Origin: Dentipellis sp. KUC8613
Lineage: Eukaryota > Basidiomycota > Agaricomycetes > Russulales > Hericiaceae
Direction of reading: 5' to 3'
Assembly (NCBI GenBank): GCA_002286715.1
Contig: NSJX01000006.1
Span: forward strand, 558,001 to 622,000
Length of the DNA stretch: 64,000 nucleotides
The number at the start of each line of letters is the position of its first letter. Within the stretch, counting starts at the first letter, position 1. The notes under the pieces are model-generated. The model saw nothing but the letters and a program-made list of their open reading frames with translations. It did no database searches and was not told the origin of the DNA. The translations under genes were made by a program, and so were the position numbers. Shown here piece by piece: positions 22,541 to 33,778 of this stretch.

Positions 22541-23280
22541 ATGCCTCCTCCACTGCACCCCCGTATGAGCTCGAACAGCATACATTGACATCCACTTACT
22601 CAATAGCTTCATCATGAATCAACCTAGGCATTGAATGCCCGTACTGCGACTGACGACGACAGTTTCTACTGCACCGACGTTGCGTCGGACAACGGCACCG
22701 TTCCCGGCTATTCTACAGCCCCAGTTCGTCGAGAGTCATCCCGTGACGGACCTGGATTGTACCCCACTCGGAGGACCGAGACAGAAAAGTGAGGAGTTTC
22801 CGTGGAACCCAATGTGGCGCAGCTCATCGCGTTCTTCAGCCTAGCGGGGTTCAGCGCAGCCTGAAGTGCGAAACGAAGTCGCGAGTGAGTGAACATTCGT
22901 TGCAAATGAGCAAGTCAGTCATACTTACCTTGCCGCGAGGTCCGTCCAAGCAAACAGTTGCAGGTAGACCTGCATATGGGCAATCCAATGCTTCCATGGC
23001 CATGCCAGCCGGGACACAGAGCATTTCAGAAGTCCAAGTAAGTTCTTCGCCCCTACCTGATTCAAACCAGAACTCACGTTCCACTTCGTGTAGGCGCGGT
23101 GAGAGTGTTGCCGTGATGGCGCCTCAATCGCCTCAATTGCCGCCAACGTACTTCCCTACGCCAGAGCAGTGGTCCTACATGCCAGTACGTGGCCTTTCCC
23201 CTGCACATCTGATCTGTGCATGGTATCCCAGATGTCAACTGATGTCGACTTCCGTAGCTCCGCGCTTTGCCCACTGAGTG
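22541..23280 (+). other. Possible spliced transcript of unknown product
   Basis: Four intron-like intervals in a row have fungal splice signals on the plus strand: GTGAGG near 22789, GTGAGT near 22906, GTAAGT near 23038 ending in GTGTAG, and GTACGT near 23184 ending in CCGTAG. Between them lie stretches with protein-like composition, for example VPGYSTAPVRRESSRDGP and QLPPTYFPTPEQWSYMP. The frame can be carried through the last three exons to a stop near 23302, but I could not fix the 5' end. It may be a small gene or a non-coding RNA. Confidence 0.25.
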
Positions 23281-23569
23281 CCCAGCGCGTCGTCTGTGCC
23301 GGTGAGCCTGGTGAGACCGGCAGGAAATACGAGAATAGGCATAGAAGCCTATTTCAATCCATCAGGAAACCCACATAATCCATCGAAAAGTCTGCCGTCA
23401 ACAGAGACGCTATTTAGGCTATGAAGACGGCAGTACTGTTGGATAAGCATTCCGACCCAGGGTACCCAGTACCGAGCCACGAAGTGGCGATGGTCCCTGG
23501 CACTCAATCTATATAATCTTGGGGTCGTAACGCCGAGGGATGCGACCCCAACCATACCGCCCGAGAGGT

Positions 23570-24244
23570 TTATACAGGTCTTGAGCCAGGACCAGGTGCA
23601 CAACCACTGGGATCTGGATCGGGAGCTGGAAGAAGGAGTCCCGTCTCGAGGGCAAGTATCAGGGTGTACCGAGATACGCAGATCGGAGGGATCGAGGCAT
23701 TTTCGGTGGGCGGACTGTCGAGGGAGTAGGGTGGAGAAGACAAGGGCTGGAGTCGAGACAAGCGGCCAGGGTGTTCGTCATGTATGCGTGCCATAGAATT
23801 CAAATCCTTCGACATGCGTACTTGACGGCGAGGATGATGATTGGAAAGACGTACCCGACGGTCCTTGGTATCACTTTGAAGTTCTCTTTTCATGGTCATC
23901 ACGCGCTGCATCATTTCTACCATCCTCAATTTCGTCGATCCTATACTTGAGATCTATTAGCTTTGCCCCCGAATTTTGTGTTACCTGGATCTCTGAAGAC
24001 TTACCGACACGATTGAGATACACATAGCGTTTCCCGCCCTCCGTGGGTCTGTCAGCGGTCCTGCCGCCTGAGGTTGCAGTACTACTGCTGTGCAGCAAGA
24101 CGCCCCTCCGCGGTCAAGAACGCGCACAGGAGACTGCCCCTGGAAATGAGCTTCGGGTCTTTGTGGAACGTACGCAAACTCGATTGGCCACCAACGGGGA
24201 TGGTGCAAGGGAAGACGAACGACGGCGACTTCAGCATTCGACAT
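23570..24244 (-). CDS. Hypothetical protein of about 191 residues
   Basis: Three exons (24244-24005, 23953-23855, 23806-23570) are joined by introns of 51 and 48 nt, both at codon boundaries, with donors GTAAGT and GTACGT and acceptors TAG and AAG. The first intron has a good branch point (GCTAAT). The middle exon encodes the amphipathic stretch STKLRMVEMMQRVMTMKREL, which could form a helix or short coiled coil. The last exon is Ser/Pro-rich and ends in a glycine/proline tail. No known family is recognised. The support is only the fit of splice sites and frame, so the model is tentative; plus-strand frames overlap the first exon. Confidence 0.35.
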
Positions 24245-24681
24245 GTGCACAGCCTTTTCCGGCAACCCGGCTGCATTTCGGAACCAAATGGAAGCTCAAA
24301 ACCACTATTTTTGAGCGAAGTCACTCGCAAGGACGAGCATACACTTTACGACAAATGCACATGATGGATTGAGGATAATATACAATGATGGAGTACGACG
24401 AATGTATGCAATGCGCGAAGATATCAAATCGAGCTGGTTAGATGATGATACAAATGAAGAAAAGGAACAAAACAAAGTGACTAAACCGGCGACAAGTAAG
24501 CAACGTCCCTTGAAGAGTTTTCTCCAAGTTAAACAGGCCGAGAAGCAGTAAAGTATAGGGTAACATAGCCCGAGCACGGAGCATGGCGCATACCGAGAGA
24601 GATGGGAATAGGGTTTGCATAGCGTGTCCTGCAGCTTTACATCCATGATACGCAGAGGAATCCACAGAGGCTTGCGTTGTT
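24245..24681. other. Interval downstream of the SAP/kinase gene
   Basis: About 440 bp containing the kinase 3' UTR side and the region upstream of the tentative minus-strand gene. Plus- and minus-strand frames overlap around 24245-24360; none is assigned. Confidence 0.4.
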
Positions 24682-27600
24682 TTAGCGGTATTTGCGCACC
24701 AGCTCCTCGAGCCTCTCGACGACTTGGGTCATCGTTGGTCGGTCTTGGTGTTCCTGCGCCCACATTTGTTCCATGAGGTCGACGATTTCAGGACACCAAA
24801 GTTTTCGCAATCCTGCCACGCTAGGCCTAACTCGAAGTCAGCAACGGCAGTTCTTGTGGAAACTGGGATCTACTCACCGCTGGCGTTTTGCGCCTACGAT
24901 CTCATAAATAGCGTGTTCGTTCATGCCCTATAAACAATCAGGTCAGTAAACGTCTGCACAGATGACGAGCTAACGACGAAACTCACCTCCCATGGATATT
25001 TCTTGTTGGGGTTGTGCCATTGCAGCATTTCCCAGAAGACCATGCCAGCAGCGAACACATCAACCTTATGGTTGTACTTGGGGTGTGCGTGCCACAACTC
25101 TGGCGCTTGCCAGTTCACCGTGCCGACGAGACTGCGAACCATCGACCGGGTCGATTGCTTGACTTTGGCCAGGCCGAAGTCCGCAATCTTCGCGACTCCC
25201 TTCGAGGTGATCAGGATGTTCGAAGACTTGCAGTCCCGATGGATGACGGACGGCTTCCTCAGATGGAGGTACTCCAGCCCACGAGCAATATCTAACATGA
25301 TGCACAGCTGCGCCACTGCTCAGTATCCGTTTTCGGATATAATGAAATTACTTACCACGCGGTACAAGGAAGGAGGAGGCACGTTGCGGATGTAATCGAA
25401 AAGGTCGCCGTTGGAACAGAGTTCGCTCACGATCATTACGGGTGTAACGCGAGTGTCCTCTGGGATGCTCACGCCAAGCTGTAGGATATATCCATCAGCG
25501 TAATCCAGGCCCGATAAGTAAAAGAAGACGCACGAAACGGACGATGTTTGGATGATTGAAGCCTCCAAGAAGCTTTAACTCCTTGATGTCCACTACACGA
25601 GGCAAACACGAAGCGTGAGTGAGGCAAAGAAAATTGAGGCACGTCCATACACGTTGTACGGAGAGGATCGAATAAAAGGAGAAGCTCTCACTTTCGCTCA
25701 GCTGCCCTCTGAACTCTGCAATTGCGACCTTCCTGCCCTTGAACTTGCCTATGAAGACATCCTTGAAGCCACCGCTGCCGATCTTCTCGAGCTTGGTCAA
25801 CTTGCTGGGAGGGATCTCCCGATCCTCCAGACCAAGGCTCTCCAAGTCAAGCTCAAGCTCATCCTCCTTCTGACCATGAGACGGAGGAGGGGTCCTCGGC
25901 TCGTCCATGTGGACATGCTCCGACCGCAGCAACACAGGAGGGGTGTGGCTCTTGCTCTTGCTGCCCTTGCGCTTGCCCACGCGGGGTCTAGCGGTCGAAG
26001 GAGGGCGCACTGTACCGGTGGAGGACGGTGAGGAAGCATCTGTGCGACGATCACGCCACTGAAGGAGAGCCTCAGCAAGCTGCGGCTTCGTGCCCTCGAC
26101 GTCAAGGTCACGAGTTTCGCACAAGCGAACGAGGTCATCACGACGCATGCGGACCAGGCTCTTGGCGGTTGCAATCGTCAAGTCGACTGCATAATCGAAG
26201 GTGACTGCCGTCAGTAAAAGAAACGAAAGAAATGTGCATATACTAACCATCTTCCATGGACTCGTCGACAAACTCACTTTCAGTACTCTCGTCCGACTCT
26301 TCCTCGGTCCCGAGTTCGATGTCTTCGTCGACAGGTGCCTCCTGGCCTTCGTCCATTTCCTCGTTCTCCTCCGGAATGTCCTCCTCGCCTACAATCTTCC
26401 CGTTCCTCAGCTTCCTTGGCTCAACGAGTGTCGCATCGTCCTCGTCACTCGCCTCACCAAAATCTCCATTGACGGTTTCTTCCTCCTCTTCCATGCCTTC
26501 CTCTACGTCCTCTTCCGATGGTTCGGCCAGTGGCCGGTCATCGTCATCATCTTCCTCCTGCTCGTCGTCACCATCGCTCGGTGGAGGGGACAACTGAGTG
26601 CGCCTTGGCCGCAACCTGCGTTTCAGTGGCGTTCGCCTCGGCTGTAGTGGCGGCGGCGTAGGCGAATGTGATGACACCAATTCGTCAACTTCCTCCTCAT
26701 CGTCGACCTCCTCTTCGGCACTTCCTTCCTCCTCATCGTCATCCTCCTCTCTGAGGCTGCCAACGTTATCCTTCGCCCTCCGACGAGGAGTCGTCCGCAT
26801 AGAAACTCCTTCCTCGTGTGACCTGGTCCGTCGCCTCCCCCGCCCCCTGACGCTCTCCTTCTCTCCTTGACTCCTGAGACGCCTTGGACTTGGCGAGACT
26901 GTTACTGTCTGATCATCGGACTCCGACAGCTGCGTGAGCTCGCTCTCCTCGCCTTCTTCAGGACCCGCGATCTCCACATCCTCGCTGAACTCAACCTGCT
27001 TCGCTTTGCCTTTACTCCGCGTGGCGTGCGGAACAGTGTCTGCGCGAGTTGAATCGCCGGAGGCTTTACGTGTGCGAAGACGGGTAGCGGGAGGCGAAGG
27101 GAGGGATGCTGATGCCGCTACTGAACTCGTAGGAGAAGACCGCGAAGACCCTGCAGCCGCTCCACGCCTATGAAATCTCAGCAAAGAGTGATCAGCCAAG
27201 TATAGCACCGACGTACCGATTGCTTGACGAAGAAGTAGTAGCAGGTTGGGATGGTTGAGGGTGATCTGCAATCCGAGTATTTCTCCTGGCGTAACAGTGC
27301 GCAGCAGGTGAAGCCGCATGATCCATCTCGCCCATTGATAGGCTGCGGCCTTTAGTGGCCCGCCCTGTCACCCTCCCCACGTCGTGTACGGTGACTCGCC
27401 TCCTCAGTCCATTCGGGGCGGCGCTGTATAGGCCTCCAGCATCCGTCTCCTCACCACCGGCATAGTTGCCATCATCCGAGGAGCATTCACTGGAGTTACC
27501 GTCGCGCCCGGGCGGCGACGAAGGAGGCAAGTCTGCGACATCGTCACGCGCTGCGATGATCGCCTCAACGATGTCTTGTTTTGTGAGGGTCTCCGCGTCT

Positions 27601-28350
27601 TCTGAGAGGCCGGCGGCATGGTATAGTTGGATGAGCTCATCCTTTCGGAGACGTAAAAGTTGGCGTGGGGGCGCTTCATTGATCAGGTGATCTTCGGCTA
27701 GAACGTTCATGATACGTCAATAATTCCGTCGTCGAAATGCACAAATGCAGGACAAGGTTGGGCTTACAGGATTCTAACTCCTCCTCTTCGTCATCAGAGT
27801 TATTCCAGTTGTTGGTATGCTGGTGTGTCTTTGCCGGGCCATCGACCTCCATCTCGCTGTGCCCATCCTCATCGCTTGTGGCGTCGCGATGCGCGGACCC
27901 GCGCCGGCGCTTATATCTGTTCCTGCTCGCGGTACGCGACGCGCTCCTTGCGCTCCCATGGCCATGCGCGTTCTCGCTCCCACTGACGACGCGTTTCCGC
28001 TTCGCGCCGGCGTGCACCGTGCCCTCGCTCGTCTCGCTGGTCAGACGCATGCCCTCGCGCTCATTCAGCGCAAGGCGCGACGGAAGGCGACGCAGATTGA
28101 ACTGCAGCGGCGCCAGAACGGGGCGCGAGGGGTCCGTGTCTGAGTCTGAGTCCGACCGGGGGAGGGACGCGCCTGATTCTGAAGCGCGGGAACGCGTGAC
28201 GGCCGACGGGTGGCGGAGCTTGCGCGCGAAGTTACGAACGAGGCCGCGCGCAACTGAGGGCGCTTGTCGAAGCCTGTAGTGGCGGCGGGGGGAGGAGCTG
28301 GAGGGAGCGGCAGTGGAGAGTCGGGTGTGCAGTTGGCGACGCTGAGCCAT
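24682..28350 (-). CDS. SAP-motif protein with a C-terminal TKL-like kinase domain
   Basis: Nine exons (28350-27768, 27697-27217, 27167-26248, 26186-25692, 25592-25534, 25478-25356, 25307-24987, 24927-24878, 24826-24682) give 1058 residues. The first 680 residues are disordered, with basic clusters and long Glu/Asp runs, and contain a SAP-like pair of helices in exon 2 (RLRKDELIQLYHAAG). A second SAP motif in exon 4 (RRDDLVRLCETRDLDVEGTK) leads into the kinase. Kinase motifs: glycine loop IGSGGFKDVF, HRDCKSSNIL, DFG, and a GTVNWQAPELW activation segment like tyrosine-kinase-like enzymes. The strand-3 motif reads VAIAEF, so alanine replaces the invariant lysine; the Glu of helix C (KELKLL) is kept. 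SAP motifs bind DNA, so a chromatin-linked signalling role is possible but is only inferred. Divergent from the DUF6593 gene. Confidence 0.88.
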
Positions 28351-29297
28351 GCCCGTGAGGAGGCGTGATGTCGTGAGGGGCGCTGATCAACGAAGAAAGC
28401 GCAGAGTGGAGAAGAGCAAGTCTAGTCGGGGCGTTGGTGGTCGTGGTCGGGGTATGTCTTGCTGTCGTCGCCGTCGCCGTCAACGTCGTCGATGTTGGAC
28501 TGTCGAGGTTGTTGTGCCACACGGTTCAAACAAAGATCGTACAAATACACCCAAATAATCCCTGTGTGACGTTACCCTCAGGTCATGTGCTCTGTTACCC
28601 GTGACGCGCCCATCCCGGCCGGAGCCGGCCGACATGTGTCGGCATCAATTGTTCGATTCTTCGAGAATGAACTGGCAGAAGCACCCTCGACAAGCCTCCG
28701 AGTCGGATGTGTAGAATCTTCAAGCTCAACAAGGTGTAAATCATGCCCACTAACCACATATACTTACTTACGCAAGCTTGGATAGATACATTCATGGAGG
28801 ATGGGGGGCTATTCCCTATCTCTTGCGGGTAATCGCCGCACAAGCACACCAAATGTAAGAATCTGCGACAACTTTCGGCAACCACACCATAGCGTGCAGT
28901 TCTCATTGTTCAGCGCAGCGTTGTCTGTATCCAATACCATTTGATGGAATTTCAAAAAAAGAACAATGGCGGGCTCGCGCTTGGCCCCCGTCCACGATCA
29001 ACATGCGTACTTTGATCTCCGCCGCATGGTCCTTTAACCACAATGTAGCAATGAACTCCGCTACTCTTACTCGACTATGGGGTGGTAGCTGTCTCTCGGC
29101 AATCCCGCATTGAGACAGCCCCGCTTTTCGATTTTTCGACGGAACGACATCCAAACGTAAGCGGAGGCTATAAGAGCAAGAACCCGTCCGTCCACACTCT
29201 CTCCTTCGCTCTCCACCAGAGCAACCCGTCTTCGGACAAGTCGTTGACTCCCTCGTCCACATTCTCATCTAGTAGCCCCCTTGCTTTCTTGTCCACA
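28351..29297. promoter_or_regulatory. Divergent upstream region of the SAP/kinase and DUF6593 genes
   Basis: About 950 bp without a supported gene. Near 29168 there is a CTATAAG box about 130 bp before the DUF6593 start, followed by a pyrimidine-rich leader. Short direct and inverted words (TGACG, GTTACCC) occur near 28565-28600. Confidence 0.4.
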
Positions 29298-30175
29298 ATG
29301 CTTCTCAAGTTCTCCACCCAGGACGTCCTTAATTCTACTCTCCTCCACTACCGCACGGCCGCCCCCATCTACGCTGTGTCCACAACAAAGTTCTTCTCTC
29401 GCAGCGCCACTTGCAGCGCGGTCGTCCTCCGCCGGCGTACTACTATCATCGACATTCGCGGCGGGGGTCGGGAGCGCCAACTGGCGGAGATCGAGTGGTC
29501 GGGACGTATCCCTTCGAAGATACGCATCGGTGATGAGGTTCTCAAGGATGTTGATGAGCTACTGGGCGGATGCAAAAGCATTAATGTCGAGTGAGTCCAC
29601 ATTGTCGACTTCTTGGTGTCTCTAGGCTAAGTAACTTTTTCCGCCGCAGCCCCAAAATCATTAGCGTGCCAACGCGGTTGAATAACTCCTGGAAGGCCAC
29701 CGCAGGCTCTCTCACTGTAAGTAACGCCCTTCATAGGCTTCGCTTCCATTTACTCATCGCTCTTTCGCCGTTTAGTTGGAAGACTGCAACACTGGCACTC
29801 TCACTAGCGCATTCTATCAAAACAGCTTTCTGCTCAACGACCGCGTTATTCGCGCCCCGTTTGCTGGCCTCGGATCGGATATCCTTGTTTTGGACGGAAA
29901 GGACACGGCGATGAACGTGGAGATTCTCGGTATGCACACCTTGATCTCTTCTTGTCGCTCTCGCCAACATTTGTCGTCTGCGCCTAGCCTCGTTCTTCAT
30001 CATGGAGATAATCCGCCGCAACCATTTCAATCTCGCACCGCACACTTTCGACAAGTATCTTGGCCCCTGCCCTCAGGCGGAAGATGATACTGAGATTGCC
30101 GGCAAGCCGCGCCCGAACACGTTGGGCGTCGACCTCGGAGAAGTCGCGCGCCGCCTCGGGCTGAAGTCTCTGTGA
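29298..30175 (+). CDS. DUF6593-like protein
   Basis: Four exons (29298-29590, 29650-29716, 29776-29929, 29988-30175) join to 233 residues. The layout fits the small proteins annotated as DUF6593 in mushroom-forming fungi: a hydrophobic start (LLKFSTQDVLNSTLLHY), a YAVST strand, a run of short beta strands with RRRTTIIDI and LAEIEWSG, and then a conserved DPKIISVPTR-like segment and ASFFIMEIIRRNHFN. No catalytic motif is visible; the function of the family is unknown to me. It is preceded by a TATA-like box and a pyrimidine-rich leader, which suggests strong or regulated expression. The family assignment is by overall resemblance and should be taken as likely, not proven. Confidence 0.75.
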
Positions 30176-30740
30176 CTTACTATTGTTATTGCATATGTAT
30201 AAGTAGTAGTATTTCTTCGGGTTGTTGTACAGTACTAGTCTGCCTTCGGCAAATGGGAGATATTTCGGGTTCACTTGAGGCAAGAACGGCTACAATCCGT
30301 GCCGGCCCGTGTTGGCCCGTATTATACGAATCCTCGAAAGTCATCATCGATCATTTCGAGAAGGAAGGTTTGGTCGCACGACTCCGTAAATCCGGACACA
30401 AAATTTCAGTCTTGCTTTGCACCAGGCGTACCCATCGCCAAAGAAAAGTTTATGGAGTGCTGCCTCTCGATAGGCTATGGTGTGGTAGAATTTCTAGTGT
30501 TCTTGCGAGGTGGGTTCTAAAAATGGGTACTGATCAGAACCGCCGGAGTGAAGCCGCCGGGGCATGCCGCGGCGCATAAGTTGGATATGATGAAGCTGTT
30601 ACGTGACGTCACAGCCTGGGTGCAGCAATGTTTAGCGCGCTGCAGGTCGTTCAAGCTCTCCGCTTCTCCCCATGCCATTCTGAACGACGTGCACGACCCC
30701 CTCGACGACGTAGCCGACGTTCCCGCCGTCGACAGAGACA
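30176..30740. other. Upstream region of the external NADH dehydrogenase gene
   Basis: 565 bp between the DUF6593 stop and the NADH dehydrogenase start. No gene is supported. It holds a perfect CRE-type palindrome at 30604-30611. Confidence 0.5.
30604..30611. promoter_or_regulatory. CRE-type palindrome (TGACGTCA) upstream of the NADH dehydrogenase gene
   Basis: A perfect 8-bp palindrome lies 130 bp before the start codon. This is the consensus for CREB/ATF-like bZIP factors. Use as a binding site is inferred from sequence and position only. Confidence 0.35.
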
Positions 30741-33434
30741 ATGATCTCCCGCATCGCCTTCTCGTGCCGCCCCCGCCCCGCCGCATCCCTCTCGCACTTC
30801 AGACCGCCCACCGTCACCCGCGCTACCGTCCCTCACCATGGCCTCGCGTTCCCCCGCCATTTGTCCATCCCGCCTGCGCCCCCGTCGCCAGCGCGGTCGG
30901 CTCTGCGCACATGTGTCCGGTTCACCGCGTTCCTCGTCGTGTCGTCCGCGATAGGCCTTGCTGCCGTCACCGGCGCCATCTTCGTGCATGATGCGTTCAC
31001 CTACAGCGACCGCCACGTGGATCGTGTCCCGGTCTCGCCCCTCGCGCTCCACCCGGACCGTGGTGGTCCCAAAAATCTCCTCGTGGCCAGCGAGCTGGTG
31101 GGCGATGAGGAGGACGAAGTTGCCCAGGAGCTGAAAGATAAGCCGCGGTTGGTCATTGTTGGTGGAGGATGGGGGGTACGTTTCGTCTAGTTGCGCGCGC
31201 AGAGAATAGTTCTGACGCTATATTTCTTGCATATCAGGCTGTTGGTGTGCTCCAAGAGCTGAATCCTGGTGATTATCACGTGACCATTGTGTCTCCGGAT
31301 ACTTTTAATACTTTCACGCCATTGCTTCCTTGTACGTGGTCGATTAACATGGATATTCCATACAGATCACCTAATTCGTTTGATGTGCAGCTGCCGCGGT
31401 CGGTACGGTTTCTGTCCGTTCGCTGATCGAGCCACTTCGCAAGGTTTTGGCGCGTGTTCATGGCCAATTCATCAATGCGAAGGCAGTGGACCTTGTTATG
31501 TCTGAACGGTATCTAGAAATAGAGACGAAGCACGCTGATGGAACAACCGAGAACATCTACCTTCCGTAAGGACTGTCTCACCCTTCGCTGGCGACCCTAC
31601 TCATACTAGAACGTAGCTACGACAAGCTAATTATCGCAGTCGGATCTGTCTCAAGCACACATGGGGTCCCGGGTTTAGAGAACTGCTTCCAGCTTAAGAC
31701 GGTCGCAGATGCCCAGGCCATTCGTCGGCGCATCTTGGGTGGGTCTTGTCCTCCCTCTGTGTATTCCTTATTCCCGACGATGATCGGCATACAGATAACT
31801 TTGAGACTGCATCACTGCCCACGACGACACCTGAGGAGCGAAGGCGCCTACTTAGCTTCGTCATCTGCGGTGGCGGACCTACAGGCGTTGAGACTGCTGC
31901 TGTGCGTTTTCATAAAGTATAAGCGTAGTCGCCTGTTCTTACCGGTGTTTTTCAGGAAATCTATGATCTGTGCCAGGAAGATATCATTAATTACGTGCGT
32001 ACGTCTTGCCTCGCACGTCACAAGCTCTTCTGACGACTCCTCTCGCAGTACCCCAAAATCTGTCGCGAGGAAGTCTCCATCCACGTCATTCAATCTCGGG
32101 AACACATTCTGAACACTGTGCGGATCTCGCGCTTATGCGAGTGAAGCTGGATCTGACTCTTCTTTGCATCATAGTACTCCGAGGCCATCTCCAAGTATGC
32201 GGAGGACAAATTTAGGCGTGATGACGTCGACCTCATCACCTCTGCCCGGTAAGTGCACATCGTCATCATCTCTACGTATCACAAGCCACTTGCTGAAGCG
32301 CCGTTGCCCAGTGTTCACTCCGTTCATCCTGATCACGTTTCATTCACGGCCAAGGATCCGGACACTGGTGATGTGTTGTTGTACGACATCCCGACGAACT
32401 TCGTGCTCTGGTCAACCGGTATCGCTATGAATCCCTTCGCGGCACGTGTAAGTCTGCGACATAGGCTGTGTGCTGCAGGCTGGATACTGATCAAGGGTAC
32501 CTGATAGGTCACGAGTCTTCTCCCCAATCAGGTCCACAAGAAAGCCATTGAGGTTGACGCTCATCTTCGGGTCAAGGGCGCGCCTCTGGGCGAAGTGTAT
32601 GCGATCGGTGACTGCTCGACCGTAGGTGATTTTCTCTGACTACAGCCTGCCCCTCTGACGGTTTTGCCTGCGAGCAGATCGAGACGTCGCTCGTAGCACA
32701 CTTGCTCGATCTTGTGGAAGAAGCGGACCGTAACAAGGACAACAAGATCGACTTTGAGGAATGGGAAACCATGGGTGGGTGTTCACCTCGCGTACATTCC
32801 GAAAAGCCACTGACATGCACGCAGTGAAACGCATCAAGGAAAAGATCCCGATGGCTGAAGGCCAAGTCGAGAAAGTACGCGAGCTGTTCGACCTGTACGA
32901 CTCGGACTCGGACAACAGCCTAACGCTGAACGAGCTCGCCGTCCTCCTGCAAGAAATCGGGAACAAGATCACCGCGCTGCCGGCCGTACGCCCCCTTTCC
33001 TGCCCTCTTAAATTGCCCCACTTACCCCCGCACCCCCTATCGCAGACCGCGCAAGTCGCATCGCAAGAGGGTAAATACGTCGGCCGCAAGCTGCGCTACC
33101 TCGCAAAGCAGCGCCCCGTGCTCGCCGCGAACGACCTGCCCGAGCTCGACGAGGCGGTCAGCGGGCCCTTCCGCTACGCGCACCTCGGCTCGCTCGCGTA
33201 CATCGGCAACGCGGCGGTCTTCGATCTCGGCCGCATGAGCTTCATGGGCGGCCTCGTCGCGATGTATGCGTGGCGGAGCGTGTATTGGAGCGAGCAGGTC
33301 AGCTTGCGCACGAGGGCGCTGTTGATGATTGATTGGATCGTGAGGTGCGTTCGTCACTTTTCTTACTGGTTTGATGGTGCTGATGACTTGTATGGTGCAG
33401 GGGCCTGTGGGGTCGGGACTTGTCGAGGTTGTGA
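30741..33434 (+). CDS. NDE1: External alternative (type II) NADH dehydrogenase with two EF-hands
   Basis: Fourteen exons (30741-31175, 31238-31331, 31391-31565, 31617-31738, 31795-31901, 31956-31994, 32049-32117, 32175-32248, 32312-32447, 32508-32621, 32678-32774, 32825-32985, 33046-33344, 33401-33434) give 651 residues. NDH-2 enzymes oxidise NADH and reduce ubiquinone without pumping protons. The N-terminus is Arg/Ser-rich like a mitochondrial presequence, followed by one membrane segment (about residues 60-80). The FAD motif is VIVGGGWGAVGVLQEL; the NADH motif is VICGGGPTGVETAAE; VYAIGDCS binds flavin. Two canonical EF-hand loops, DRNKDNKIDFEE and DSDSDNSLTLNE, sit near residues 472-517, between the second Rossmann fold and the C-terminal membrane anchor region. 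The position and EF-hands fit calcium-responsive NDE enzymes facing the intermembrane space. Convergent with CLP1. Confidence 0.93.
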
Positions 33435-33778
33435 GAGCACTCGTACGGAGATAGAGGCGGCTTCATTTCTTGAACACCGTGCCGGATATTTCTTGTTTAG
33501 ACACTCGTAGAGGCCCCGTGACCATGTGCGCAGACGTGTTTGCTCGCGCGCAGGGCGTATAGTATACCTCACATACTCGCCACTTACCAACTATAGCTAC
33601 TCGATATCGATACTCATTTGCACACCCGTACCGGTACTCATACAAGACCCATTTTACTGGCGCCATCACCTGCGTGTCATGGTGCCAGCTCCTGTTATCC
33701 TAGGCCTGATAATGTGGACATTTTGGCCATCTGCATCCTGAGTCTAAGACTATCCGACATACACACCGACGACGCCCT
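33435..33778. other. Convergent 3' region between the NADH dehydrogenase and CLP1 genes
   Basis: 344 bp shared by two 3' ends. It is AT-richer than its surroundings, with TATAG and ACTCATAC words; nothing gene-like. Confidence 0.5.
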
